Source: Daejeonia sp002484105
Lineage (GTDB): Bacteria; Bacteroidota; Bacteroidia; Flavobacteriales; Weeksellaceae
Direction of reading: 5' to 3'
Assembly: GCF_051175565.1 (NCBI RefSeq)
Contig: NZ_CP195105.1
Span: forward strand, 2,046,001 to 2,110,000
Length of the DNA stretch: 64,000 bases
How positions within the stretch are numbered: the stretch's first letter is position 1; each line of letters opens with the position of its first letter. A program made the position numbers and the translations under genes. Shown in pieces: positions 32,372 through 40,556 of this stretch. The notes under the pieces were generated by a model. It ran no database searches. It was not told the DNA's origin and worked only from the letters and a program-made list of their open reading frames with translations.

Positions 32372-35002
32372 ATGCATAAAGAAGGAGAACGATTAATTCC
32401 CATCAACATTGTTGATGAAATGAAATCCTCTTACATCGACTATTCCATGTCCGTGATTGTTTCGCGTGCACTGCCGGATGTAAGAGACGGCCTGAAGCCG
32501 GTACACAGAAGGGTTTTGTACGGTATGTATGGCTTGGGCGTTTTTTCTAACAGAAAATATCTGAAATCTGCGAGAATTGTCGGAGATGTTCTGGGTAAAT
32601 ATCACCCACACGGCGACTCTTCTGTATATGATGCCATGGTGCGTATGGCGCAACCCTGGAGTTTGAGGTATCCTCAGGTAGACGGGCAGGGTAACTTCGG
32701 TTCCATGGATGGAGACCCACCTGCAGCCATGCGTTATACCGAAGCACGTCTGAAAAAAATATCCGACGAAATACTTTCAGAGCTCGATAAAGAAACGGTG
32801 GATTTCCAAAATAACTTTGACGACAGTTTGCAGGAACCTACCGTGATGCCCACCAAAATTCCCAATCTGCTGGTGAACGGAACCTCCGGTATCGCTGTCG
32901 GTATGGCCACCAATATGGCCCCTCATAATCTTTCTGAAGCCATAGATGCCATTTGCGCGTATATTGACGACAAAGAGATCAGCATTGATGATCTGATGAA
33001 GCACATCATTGCACCGGATTTTCCGACGGGTGGTATCATCTACGGCTACGACGGTGTACGCGATGCTTTCCATACAGGAAGAGGAAGAATCGTGCTCCGC
33101 GCCAAGGTAAACTTTGAAGAAAGCCACGGGCGCAATGCCATTGTCGTTACCGAAATTCCTTATCAGGTAAACAAGGCTGAGATGATTGCAAGGACTGCTG
33201 AACTGGTAAAAGAAGAAAAAATACCGGGTATCCACGAAATACGCGACGAGTCGGACAGAAAAGGTCTGCGCATTGTCTATGAACTGAAAAACGATGCCAT
33301 CCCGAATGTAATCCTGAACATGCTGTATAAATATACATCGCTGCAGACTTCATTCTCGGTGAACAATATTGCTCTGGTAAAAGGAAAACCGAAACAGCTC
33401 AACCTGAAAGACATCATCCGCTATTTTGTAGAACACCGTCACGAAGTCATTATTCGCAGAACAGAATATGAACTGAAAAAAGCCCGCGAAAGAGCACATA
33501 TCCTGGAAGGTTTCATGAAGGTGATTGCCACACAGGAAAGTTTGGACAAGGCCATCGCCATAATCCGTCACAGTGCCACACCACAGGATGCTAAAGAAGG
33601 TCTCATCACCGAGTTTGAACTTTCTGAAATTCAGGCACAGGCCATTCTTGATCTCCGTCTGGCTAGACTTACCGGAATGGAGCTGGACAAAATCCGTGCA
33701 GAATATGAAGATATCATGCGCTTGATTCACGATCTGGAAGATATCCTGGCCAATGAACCGAGAAGATACCAGATCATCAAAGATGAGCTCCTCGAAGTAA
33801 AAGAAAAATACGGCGACGAAAGGAGAACAGAAATCGACTACAGCGGTGGCGAAATGTCCATTGAAGATATTATCCCGAACGAAACCGTCGTTCTCACCAT
33901 TTCTCATGCCGGATATATCAAAAGAACCTCCCTCTCCGAATATAAAGTCCAGAGCCGGGGTGGTGTAGGAAACAAAGCCGCATCTACCAGAGACGAAGAT
34001 TTCCTTGAGTATATTGTTTCTGCTACCAACCACCAGTATATGCTGTTTTTCACCGAAAAAGGAAGATGCTACTGGCTGCGCGTTTTCGAAATTCCTGAAG
34101 GATCCAGAACGGCAAAAGGAAGAGCCATCCAGAACCTTATCAATATCGAACCGGATGACAAAATAAAAGCCTATATCCGTACCAATGACCTGAAAGATGC
34201 AGAATATGTGAAACAGATGAGCGTCGTGATGATTACCCGAAACGGAACCATCAAGAAAACCTCTCTGGAAGCTTACTCAAGACCGAGAGTAAACGGTATC
34301 AACGCTATTGAAATCCGCGAAAACGACCAACTTCTTGGCGCAAGACTTACAGATGGCGATTCGCAGATCATGATTGCTACCAAAAATGGAAAATGTATCC
34401 GCTTCCCGGAAGAAAAAGTGAGGGAAGTAGGAAGAGGATCCATCGGTGTACGCGGGATTACGCTGGAAGACGGTGATGAAGTTGTTGGTATGATTGTTGT
34501 GACCGATGTGGACAAAGAATCCGTTCTTGTGGTCTCTGAAAAAGGTTACGGAAAACGTACCGCAGTAGAAGATTACCGTATCACCAACCGTGGCGGGAAA
34601 GGTGTTATTACACTGAACATCACCGAAAAAACCGGTAACCTTATTGCCATACAGAATGTTACCGATGAAGACGGACTGATGATCATCAACAAATCCGGAG
34701 TTGCCATCCGGATGGGTATGGATGAGATTCGTGTGATGGGAAGAAATACGCAGGGAGTACGTGTCATCAACCTGAAGAAAGGCGACGAAATCGCTGCCAT
34801 TGCCAAAGTGGAAATGGACAAAGAGGTAGAGGAAGAAGAAAATACTTCTGTAGACAGCGACAATCCTGAATTTAAATCTGCCCCGCAAACCGGTGACAAT
34901 GCGGTAAGCAATATCGGAAACGAACAGGAACTCAGAAAAATTGAGGACGAAGAAGCTGAAGAAAACAGAAGAATCGAAGATGACGGTTCGGACGAAGAAT
35001 AA
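32372..35002 (+). CDS. gyrA: DNA gyrase subunit A
   Basis: An 876-residue catalytic subunit. The quinolone-resistance region reads HPHGDSSVYDAMVRMAQ, with serine and aspartate at the positions equivalent to E. coli 83 and 87, so it looks susceptible. The catalytic tyrosine is in AMRYTEARL. The C-terminal pinwheel (about 510-800) has GyrA-box-like QSRGGVGNKAAS in place of canonical QRRGGKG. The tail is very acidic (EEAEENRRIEDDGSDEE). A TPR gene follows 28 nt later and is probably co-transcribed. Confidence 0.97.
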   Translation: MHKEGERLIPINIVDEMKSSYIDYSMSVIVSRALPDVRDGLKPVHRRVLYGMYGLGVFSNRKYLKSARIVGDVLGKYHPHGDSSVYDAMVRMAQPWSLRYPQVDGQGNFGSMDGDPPAAMRYTEARLKKISDEILSELDKETVDFQNNFDDSLQEPTVMPTKIPNLLVNGTSGIAVGMATNMAPHNLSEAIDAICAYIDDKEISIDDLMKHIIAPDFPTGGIIYGYDGVRDAFHTGRGRIVLRAKVNFEESHGRNAIVVTEIPYQVNKAEMIARTAELVKEEKIPGIHEIRDESDRKGLRIVYELKNDAIPNVILNMLYKYTSLQTSFSVNNIALVKGKPKQLNLKDIIRYFVEHRHEVIIRRTEYELKKARERAHILEGFMKVIATQESLDKAIAIIRHSATPQDAKEGLITEFELSEIQAQAILDLRLARLTGMELDKIRAEYEDIMRLIHDLEDILANEPRRYQIIKDELLEVKEKYGDERRTEIDYSGGEMSIEDIIPNETVVLTISHAGYIKRTSLSEYKVQSRGGVGNKAASTRDEDFLEYIVSATNHQYMLFFTEKGRCYWLRVFEIPEGSRTAKGRAIQNLINIEPDDKIKAYIRTNDLKDAEYVKQMSVVMITRNGTIKKTSLEAYSRPRVNGINAIEIRENDQLLGARLTDGDSQIMIATKNGKCIRFPEEKVREVGRGSIGVRGITLEDGDEVVGMIVVTDVDKESVLVVSEKGYGKRTAVEDYRITNRGGKGVITLNITEKTGNLIAIQNVTDEDGLMIINKSGVAIRMGMDEIRVMGRNTQGVRVINLKKGDEIAAIAKVEMDKEVEEEENTSVDSDNPEFKSAPQTGDNAVSNIGNEQELRKIEDEEAEENRRIEDDGSDEE

Positions 35003-35030
35003 ACTTTTGTAAAATTTAAAATCCTATACA

Positions 35031-36419
35031 ATGAAAAAAGTAATGGTAAGCTTAGCACTGCTATCAGTTGTATTTACTTTTGCTCAGAAGAAAGAAATTT
35101 CTGCTGCAATGAAAGCGGTTGATTCCGGAGACCTGTCCACGGCCTCTGCCAAAATCTCGGAAGCCGAAAGCGCACTGGGTGGCAAAACCTATCTGCTGGA
35201 ACCTAAACTTCTTGAAGAACTTTATTATGCCAAAGGAATGTCTCTGCTGAAAAGCGGAAAACCCGAAGGTGCAGAGATCCTCTCGAAAATCGGTGAGCTG
35301 TCTTCCAACAAAATATATACCGGCAAAGAAGGCAAGGAAAAAGTATATTTTGTAGGAAAAGAAGCTGCTGACAAATCAGGAATTTCCGGTCTGAAAGAAG
35401 AAACTTACAGTCCTGAATTACTCAACAAGCTGAAAGAATCTCTCAACCCGATGATTCAGTCTTCGCACAAATCCGCAATGGATGCTTACAATGCTAAAAA
35501 ATATTCGGAAGCCGCTCCAAAATTTGCCGAAGTATACAACCTGCTGAAGGCTACCGGAAACAATGATCAGCAGTACCTTTATTATTCTGCCATCACATAT
35601 GCACTGGCAAAAGACAATCCTAAAGCTATTGCTGCTTATAACGAACTCATCAATTCCGGATACACCGGTATAGAAACAAAATATACCGCCAAAAACAAAA
35701 AAACCAACGAGGTTGAAAATCTTGATAAATCCAGTTGGGAACTGATGAAAAAAGCCGGTGGCGACTATACGGATTTCAAAACAGAACAGACCAAAAGTGT
35801 AGAGCAGGAGCTTTATGAAACCGACCTCGGACTGCTCATGGATTCTCAGCGGTATGATGAAGCTATTGCGCTTGCTGACAAAGCCCTGAAAAAATTCCCC
35901 GGCAACAGTACATTTTCTGATCTGAAAGGTTTGGCCTATTACAAATCCGGAAAAACCGAAGAGTTTGCCAACAGCCTGAAAGAAGCCGTTGCCAAGAATC
36001 CCAATGACAAAAATTCTTGGTATAACCTCGGCGTTATTGCCAGCAAAGATCCGGCAAAAATTTCGGAAGCAGAAGAGTACTTTAAAAAAGCTGTAGCCAT
36101 CGATCCTAAATTTGCCAATGCATGGCAAAACTTGACCTTCCTGAAAATGGGAGACCACCAGAAAGCACTGGACGACTATAATACGGCAAGAAAAGCCGGA
36201 AAAATCGATGAAGCCAACAAAATCATCGAAGCCAGAAGAAAAAGATTTGTAGACGCACTTCCGTATGCAGAAAAATGGTACGAAGCCGATCCTACCAATA
36301 TCGATGCAGTGAGTATTTTGAAATCCCTTTACAATTCGGCAGGCAATACTGCAAAATCAGCCGAATTTAAAGCGAAAGAAGAAGCCATGAAAAAAGCCAT
36401 GGATGCTTCAGGAAAATAA
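35031..36419 (+). CDS. Exported tetratricopeptide-repeat protein
   Basis: A 462-residue protein. A Sec signal (MKKVMVSLALLSVVFTFAQ) predicts a periplasmic location. Helical TPR-like repeats include YSEAAPKFAEVYNLLKATGN, YDEAIALADKALKKFPGNST and NAWQNLTFLKMGDHQKALDD. The rest is Lys/Ala/Glu-rich helix. TPR proteins serve as interaction scaffolds, and none of the motifs suggests catalysis. The position just after gyrA is common in Flavobacteriia. Its expression probably depends on the gyrA promoter, since only 28 nt separate the genes. Confidence 0.83.
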   Translation: MKKVMVSLALLSVVFTFAQKKEISAAMKAVDSGDLSTASAKISEAESALGGKTYLLEPKLLEELYYAKGMSLLKSGKPEGAEILSKIGELSSNKIYTGKEGKEKVYFVGKEAADKSGISGLKEETYSPELLNKLKESLNPMIQSSHKSAMDAYNAKKYSEAAPKFAEVYNLLKATGNNDQQYLYYSAITYALAKDNPKAIAAYNELINSGYTGIETKYTAKNKKTNEVENLDKSSWELMKKAGGDYTDFKTEQTKSVEQELYETDLGLLMDSQRYDEAIALADKALKKFPGNSTFSDLKGLAYYKSGKTEEFANSLKEAVAKNPNDKNSWYNLGVIASKDPAKISEAEEYFKKAVAIDPKFANAWQNLTFLKMGDHQKALDDYNTARKAGKIDEANKIIEARRKRFVDALPYAEKWYEADPTNIDAVSILKSLYNSAGNTAKSAEFKAKEEAMKKAMDASGK

Positions 36420-36444
36420 TTGATTTTAATATTTTTTATCATCC

Positions 36445-36470
36445 AGCCGTCTCATTGTGAGGCGGCTTTT
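36445..36470 (+). terminator. Terminator after the gyrA-TPR unit
   Basis: AGCCGTCTCA, loop TTG, TGAGGCGGCT (10 bp with one wobble), followed by TTTATTTT. Confidence 0.82.
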
Positions 36471-36497
36471 ATTTTGAAAACGGGCACCACTACAAAA

Positions 36498-37739
36498 CTA
36501 TTTTATGGTATACAAATGCAGATTCTTAGGTTTGTGATAGCGAATCCACAATGTTACACCAAGTGTCATAATTCCGAGAATGATGAGTGCTGTAATGAAA
36601 CCGTTCCATCCGAAATGCGAAAGCACTTTTCCCGTTGATGATCCCATAATGCTGGAACCCATGTAATAAAAAAGCCAGTACAGGCAGGTTGCGGTACTTT
36701 TGCCTACGGGGGCACGCTGCGAAACCATTCTGCTGGCGAGTGTATGGGCAGCAAAAAAACTGAACGTAACACCACCAAGTCCCAAAACCATCACTGCAAG
36801 GTTTCCTGAAAACATCATTGTCAGTCCCAGAATATGCAGCGCAACCATAGACCATACTATTTTTTTAGAAGAAAACCGGTCCGACCATTTTCCTGCAATC
36901 ATAGAACCGAGTACGCCAATGGTATACATAAGAAATACCGAAGCAATAATGCTGTGAGGAAGCGAAAAAGGAGGAGCTTCCAGACGAAATCCCAGATAAT
37001 TGTAGACACTGACAAAACTTCCCATTACCGAAAAGCCAATAAAAAAAATACCTTGCAGATAATGGTCTCTCAGAAATATACCCATCATACGGAATTTGTT
37101 GCGGAACGGTTCGGAACTTGGTGAAAAATGTCTGGAGTCCGGGAATACCCGCGCAAAAAGAAGACCAAGAAAAAAACAGATAATCCCCATTGAGAGTACT
37201 GCGGCGTGCCAGCCTTCATAGCCTGCAATCAGAAGGGAAACGACACGGCCGGACATTCCGCCGATGGTATTTCCGCTCAGATAAAGCGCAATAGCCGTCC
37301 CCAGAACTCCGATACTAACTTCTTCCGAAAGATAGGCAAGCGCTACAGCAGTAACACCGGAAAGGGAAACACCTTTCAGAAAATTAAGAGCAATCAGAAT
37401 ATTGAAATCCGGTGCTGCTGCGGAAATCATGGTCAGAAAAGATGCCAGCAGGATAGAAGCTACCATGAGACGTTTCCGCGGGATGCGGTCTGCCCAGAAA
37501 GCAAAAATAAACAGCCCGGCTGCCATGCCCACCGTACCAGCCGAAACAGCAAGACTGCTGTGCTCCGGCGTAATTTGATAATAGCGCGTCAGTTCAGGAA
37601 GAAGTGGCTGAAAGAGATACAGCTGTGCAAATACAGAAAGGCCGGTAATGAAAATCCCCAGTTTTATACGGCGGAATTCTCTTGAGTTTTTTTCTGCTTT
37701 TGGATTTTCCGTTAAATGATCATCATGGATTTTGGACAT
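36498..37739 (-). CDS. Major facilitator superfamily transporter (YnfM-like)
   Basis: A 413-residue 12-helix transporter. The first helix is GIFITGLSVFAQLYLFQPLL; the MFS motif A region after helix 2 reads FAFWADRIPRKRLMVAS, and the equivalent after helix 8 is KWSDRFSSKKIVW. This resembles the YnfM/arabinose-efflux branch of drug-proton antiporters; the substrate is unknown. A start at 37739 (MSKIHDDHL) was chosen because the TACATTTG element lies between it and a longer in-frame start. The N-terminus before helix 1 is hydrophilic, about 28 residues. Confidence 0.88.
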   Translation of the reverse strand: MSKIHDDHLTENPKAEKNSREFRRIKLGIFITGLSVFAQLYLFQPLLPELTRYYQITPEHSSLAVSAGTVGMAAGLFIFAFWADRIPRKRLMVASILLASFLTMISAAAPDFNILIALNFLKGVSLSGVTAVALAYLSEEVSIGVLGTAIALYLSGNTIGGMSGRVVSLLIAGYEGWHAAVLSMGIICFFLGLLFARVFPDSRHFSPSSEPFRNKFRMMGIFLRDHYLQGIFFIGFSVMGSFVSVYNYLGFRLEAPPFSLPHSIIASVFLMYTIGVLGSMIAGKWSDRFSSKKIVWSMVALHILGLTMMFSGNLAVMVLGLGGVTFSFFAAHTLASRMVSQRAPVGKSTATCLYWLFYYMGSSIMGSSTGKVLSHFGWNGFITALIILGIMTLGVTLWIRYHKPKNLHLYTIK

Positions 37740-37761
37740 TTTTGGTTGTTTTTTGTCCTGA

Positions 37762-37769
37762 CAAATGTA
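37762..37769 (-). promoter_or_regulatory. -7 element of the MFS gene
   Basis: TACATTTG on the minus strand, 22 nt before the ATG at 37739; no TTG at the standard distance. Confidence 0.5.
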
Positions 37770-37913
37770 CGGGCTATGCAGCAGAAAGAAAAATATCTGC
37801 AAAAGGGTTGGAAAAAGCCACTTAGAAATACAGGCTTTTAGAATTTTGAAAATCCGCTGGAAATTACCCTGGTTTTCACCATGCTGCAGATGGCCTTATT
37901 AAGAGAATATTGC

Positions 37914-37921
37914 TATCTTTG
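37914..37921 (+). promoter_or_regulatory. -7 element of tyrS
   Basis: TATCTTTG, 22 nt before the ATG at 37944. It excludes the longer frame starting at 37881. Confidence 0.6.
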
Positions 37922-37943
37922 CACTTCAAAAAAAATTCACTCT

Positions 37944-39239
37944 ATGAATCCTTTTATTGAAGAACTGACATGGCGCGGTCTGCTTGCAGATACCATGCCC
38001 GGAACGGAAGAACAGCTGAATAAGGAAATGACGTCTGCCTACATTGGATTTGATCCTACAGCAGATTCGCTGCATATCGGAAGCCTGATTCCCATCAAGA
38101 TTCTTGCGCATTTTCAGCGGCACGGTCACAAACCCTATGCGCTCGTGGGCGGTGCGACAGGAATGATTGGTGATCCTTCCGGAAAATCTTCCGAAAGAAA
38201 CCTCCTGGATGAAGAAACCCTCAACCATTATATCGACTGCATCAAAGGACAGCTGGCCCGCTTTCTCGATTTTGAAGGTGAAGGAGCCAACAAAGCCGTC
38301 CTGGTCAACAATTATGACTGGATGAAAAACTTTTCCTTTCTGGAATTTATCCGCGATATTGGGAAAAATATTACCGTCAATTATATGATGGCAAAGGATT
38401 CGGTGAAGAAAAGATTTACAGGTGAAGGTGGCGCAGACGGGATGAGTTTTACAGAGTTTACCTATCAGCTTATTCAGGGATATGATTTTCTTTATCTGTA
38501 TCAGAATAATGGAGTCAAACTGCAGATGGGAGGATCGGACCAGTGGGGAAATATCACAACCGGTACCGAACTGATCCGCAGAAAGGCGCAGGGTGAAGCC
38601 TTTGCACTGACCGTACCGCTGATTACCAAAGCTGACGGCTCCAAATTCGGAAAATCGGAGGGTGGAGAAAATTACTGGCTCGACAAAAAGAGAACGTCAC
38701 CCTACAAATTCTATCAGTTCTGGCTGAACTGCTCGGACGAAGATGCGGAACGCTTTATCAAATTCTATACTTTTCTGCCTAAAGAAGAAATCGAAATGCT
38801 GGTGAAAGAACATAAAACAGCACCCCACGAAAGAAAGCTGCAGAAAAAACTTGCGGAAGAGGTGACGGTATGGGTACACGGAAGGGAAGAATACGAAATT
38901 GCCGTGAAGGCTTCCGAAATTCTTTTCGGAAGGTCTACTGCCGAAGATCTTGTGGGGCTGGATGAAGAAATCTTCCTCGAAATCTTTAGTGGTGTGCCAC
39001 AGAAAGAGCTGGAAAAAGAACATCTTCTGAGTTCGCATATTGTAGATCTGCTTTCTGAAAAAACAGGCTTCCTGAAATCAAAGAGCGAGGCCACACGCGA
39101 ACTGAAAGGCAATGCCATCTCCGTCAACAAACAGAAAATTACGGATACTTTTACGGTAAAAGCATCCGATCTGATTGCCGGAAAATATCTGCTTCTGCAA
39201 AAAGGAAAGAAAAATTATTTCATCGTCAGAGCCATCTGA
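37944..39239 (+). CDS. tyrS: Tyrosyl-tRNA synthetase
   Basis: A 431-residue class I synthetase. The HIGH-like motif is in PTADSLHIGSLIPI and the KMSKS-like motif in ADGSKFGKSEGG. Tyrosine-binding residues are in the YQLIQGYDFLYLY and MGGSDQWGNITTG segments. The C-terminal S4 RNA-binding domain (about 350-431) includes SEATRELKGNAISVNKQKI. Length is standard for bacterial TyrRS. The start MNPFIEELTWRGL agrees with family N-termini and the upstream -7 element. A terminator follows. Confidence 0.97.
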   Translation: MNPFIEELTWRGLLADTMPGTEEQLNKEMTSAYIGFDPTADSLHIGSLIPIKILAHFQRHGHKPYALVGGATGMIGDPSGKSSERNLLDEETLNHYIDCIKGQLARFLDFEGEGANKAVLVNNYDWMKNFSFLEFIRDIGKNITVNYMMAKDSVKKRFTGEGGADGMSFTEFTYQLIQGYDFLYLYQNNGVKLQMGGSDQWGNITTGTELIRRKAQGEAFALTVPLITKADGSKFGKSEGGENYWLDKKRTSPYKFYQFWLNCSDEDAERFIKFYTFLPKEEIEMLVKEHKTAPHERKLQKKLAEEVTVWVHGREEYEIAVKASEILFGRSTAEDLVGLDEEIFLEIFSGVPQKELEKEHLLSSHIVDLLSEKTGFLKSKSEATRELKGNAISVNKQKITDTFTVKASDLIAGKYLLLQKGKKNYFIVRAI

Positions 39240-39259
39240 GTGATCAAATGAACCATATA

Positions 39260-39287
39260 AGCCGCTTCTTCAGGAGCGGTTTTTTTA
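39260..39287 (+). terminator. Terminator after tyrS
   Basis: AGCCGCTTC pairs with GGAGCGGTT (wobbles at two positions), followed by seven T residues. Confidence 0.75.
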
Positions 39288-39699
39288 TGGATACAAGGTG
39301 CATAATCGTCCCGGAAAGGTAAATTTTCAACCTGAATTTTTTTGAATATATGACAAAACATGCAAACCGATAAAAATCAATAAAATAGGCAGTTTTATAT
39401 CTAATTAAAATATTGAAATTCAGAATATTAAAGAATTATTGATCAGGTTATGCCTTAAAAAAAAAACTCCAGCCCTATTTTCACCCTATGAAACATCACC
39501 TGAATAGGGCAGTATTTTTCGGGTTTTATTTCAGGATAGTCCATAGCAAGTCCATAGTAAGTCCATAGTAAGTGCATAACAAGTCTATAAAATATATGCA
39601 CTCACTATAGATTTGTATTGTAGTTTTTATGTATTTTTCTGCTACCACACCCAAACCAACTAACGGGAAAATAAGAATATGGGACAATGATAATATCCC
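39288..39699. other. Gene-free AT-rich stretch before the transposase remnant
   Basis: I see no credible coding sequence. It holds a perfect 8-bp inverted repeat, GCCCTATT (39472-39479) with AATAGGGC (39503-39510), preceded by a run of A and followed by a T-rich tract, and then the 11-bp tandem repeat described separately. It probably includes decayed mobile-element sequence. Confidence 0.4.
39538..39592 (+). repeat. Five tandem 11-bp repeats
   Basis: Units: AGTCCATAGCA, AGTCCATAGTA, AGTCCATAGTA, AGTGCATAACA, AGTCTATAAAA. The first three are nearly identical and the last two are degenerate. The 11-bp period is close to one helical turn. Confidence 0.85.
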
Positions 39700-40007
39700 C
39701 AAAAACTCAGATTACAGATGGTCAGAGGCCTGTTGCAAAAGACGAAACCAAGCGGTCTTGATGTGGAAAGCACACGCCTGCAGGATATCAGACGTGTGGA
39801 GAAATTACTAGGTCTGGTGATGACAGCCTTTGTCCGCTGTTATAAGATGAAGGATTATTTGACAGGTTTGTAAAGTAGAGCCTTATAAAAAAACACGGAT
39901 ACAGAACTGAATCTGTGTTTAAAGATGGGGTAGCGTATATTGCCGAAACTTTCTTAAACATTTGTAATGAGGACTTTAAAGAGAGATTGTTGAAAATTAT
40001 CATGTAG
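39700..40007 (+). pseudogene. Decayed IS4-type transposase C-terminus
   Basis: The frame from 39718 to 39873 reads ...GLDVESTRLQDIRRVEKLLG then LVMTAFVRCYKMKDYL. After a stop and a frame change, the frame from 39885 to 40007 reads IKKHGYRTESVFKDGVAYIA then ETFLN. Joined, these match the conserved end of IS4-group transposases (E-TH-L-D-RVEKL-ALV, then IKKHGRK-SLFKYGL-YIA). At least two frameshifts and the missing N-terminal two-thirds make it non-functional. It is a different element from the intact IS4 copy at 13.7 kb. Confidence 0.7.
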
Positions 40008-40061
40008 CGAATGAATTTTTATCAAAAGAAAATGTAGTATCTTTAGTGAAAACCCAATGTT

Positions 40062-40547
40062 ATGAAATCTTATCTGTTTTTTATTTTGATTTTTTTCGCC
40101 TTTATTTCCTGTAAAACAGAACAGAAGCATGATGACGGGCAGTCGCTGATGCGGGAGGTATCGAATGTTTCACAGGCCGTTGAGCAGGTTGGCAATGATT
40201 TTTCGGACACTTCCTGCATCTATTATATTGAAGAAGCCCAAAATCTGGCAGGCATCCGTAAGTCCCAAATGCTGAAAAATACGGTAATGAATAGCAAAAA
40301 TGCTGTCGGAAAACAGAATGTTGAAGAATATTTTGATGATTTGAAGACAGATATTATCGTTTATTGTGATGCAGCCATACAATATGCAGAAGAAGCTTCC
40401 ACGATGTTTGCCGAAAAGGATGTTACAGAACGCCAGCTTCTGTTTCAGCAGTTGGAAAGAAATCTGGACAAACTGCGGGCTATGCCCGAAAATATAGAAT
40501 ACTCAAGACAGAGAATTCTCCGGCTTCGTTTGGAGGAAAAACATTAA
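40062..40547 (+). CDS. Small putative lipoprotein, uncharacterised
   Basis: I do not recognise this 161-residue protein. It has a clear lipoprotein signal (MKSYLFFILIFFAFISC) followed by a largely helical, charged chain with heptad-like stretches (LMREVSNVSQAVEQVGNDFS; LFQQLERNLDKLRAMPENIE). A near-consensus -7 element, TATCTTTA, lies at 40038-40045. Base composition resembles the chromosomal background. It lies between the transposase remnant and a convergent S41 peptidase gene that ends 9 nt away. Confidence 0.7.
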   Translation: MKSYLFFILIFFAFISCKTEQKHDDGQSLMREVSNVSQAVEQVGNDFSDTSCIYYIEEAQNLAGIRKSQMLKNTVMNSKNAVGKQNVEEYFDDLKTDIIVYCDAAIQYAEEASTMFAEKDVTERQLLFQQLERNLDKLRAMPENIEYSRQRILRLRLEEKH

Positions 40548-40556
40548 TGCTGCTTG

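Noticed and set aside
39472..39510. Inverted repeat GCCCTATT/AATAGGGC as a terminator
   Set aside because: The 23-nt loop and weak T tract are not convincing; kept only as a note in the intergenic feature.
39629..39811. A 60-codon frame beside the tandem repeat
   Set aside because: It overlaps the decayed transposase in another frame and has no independent support.
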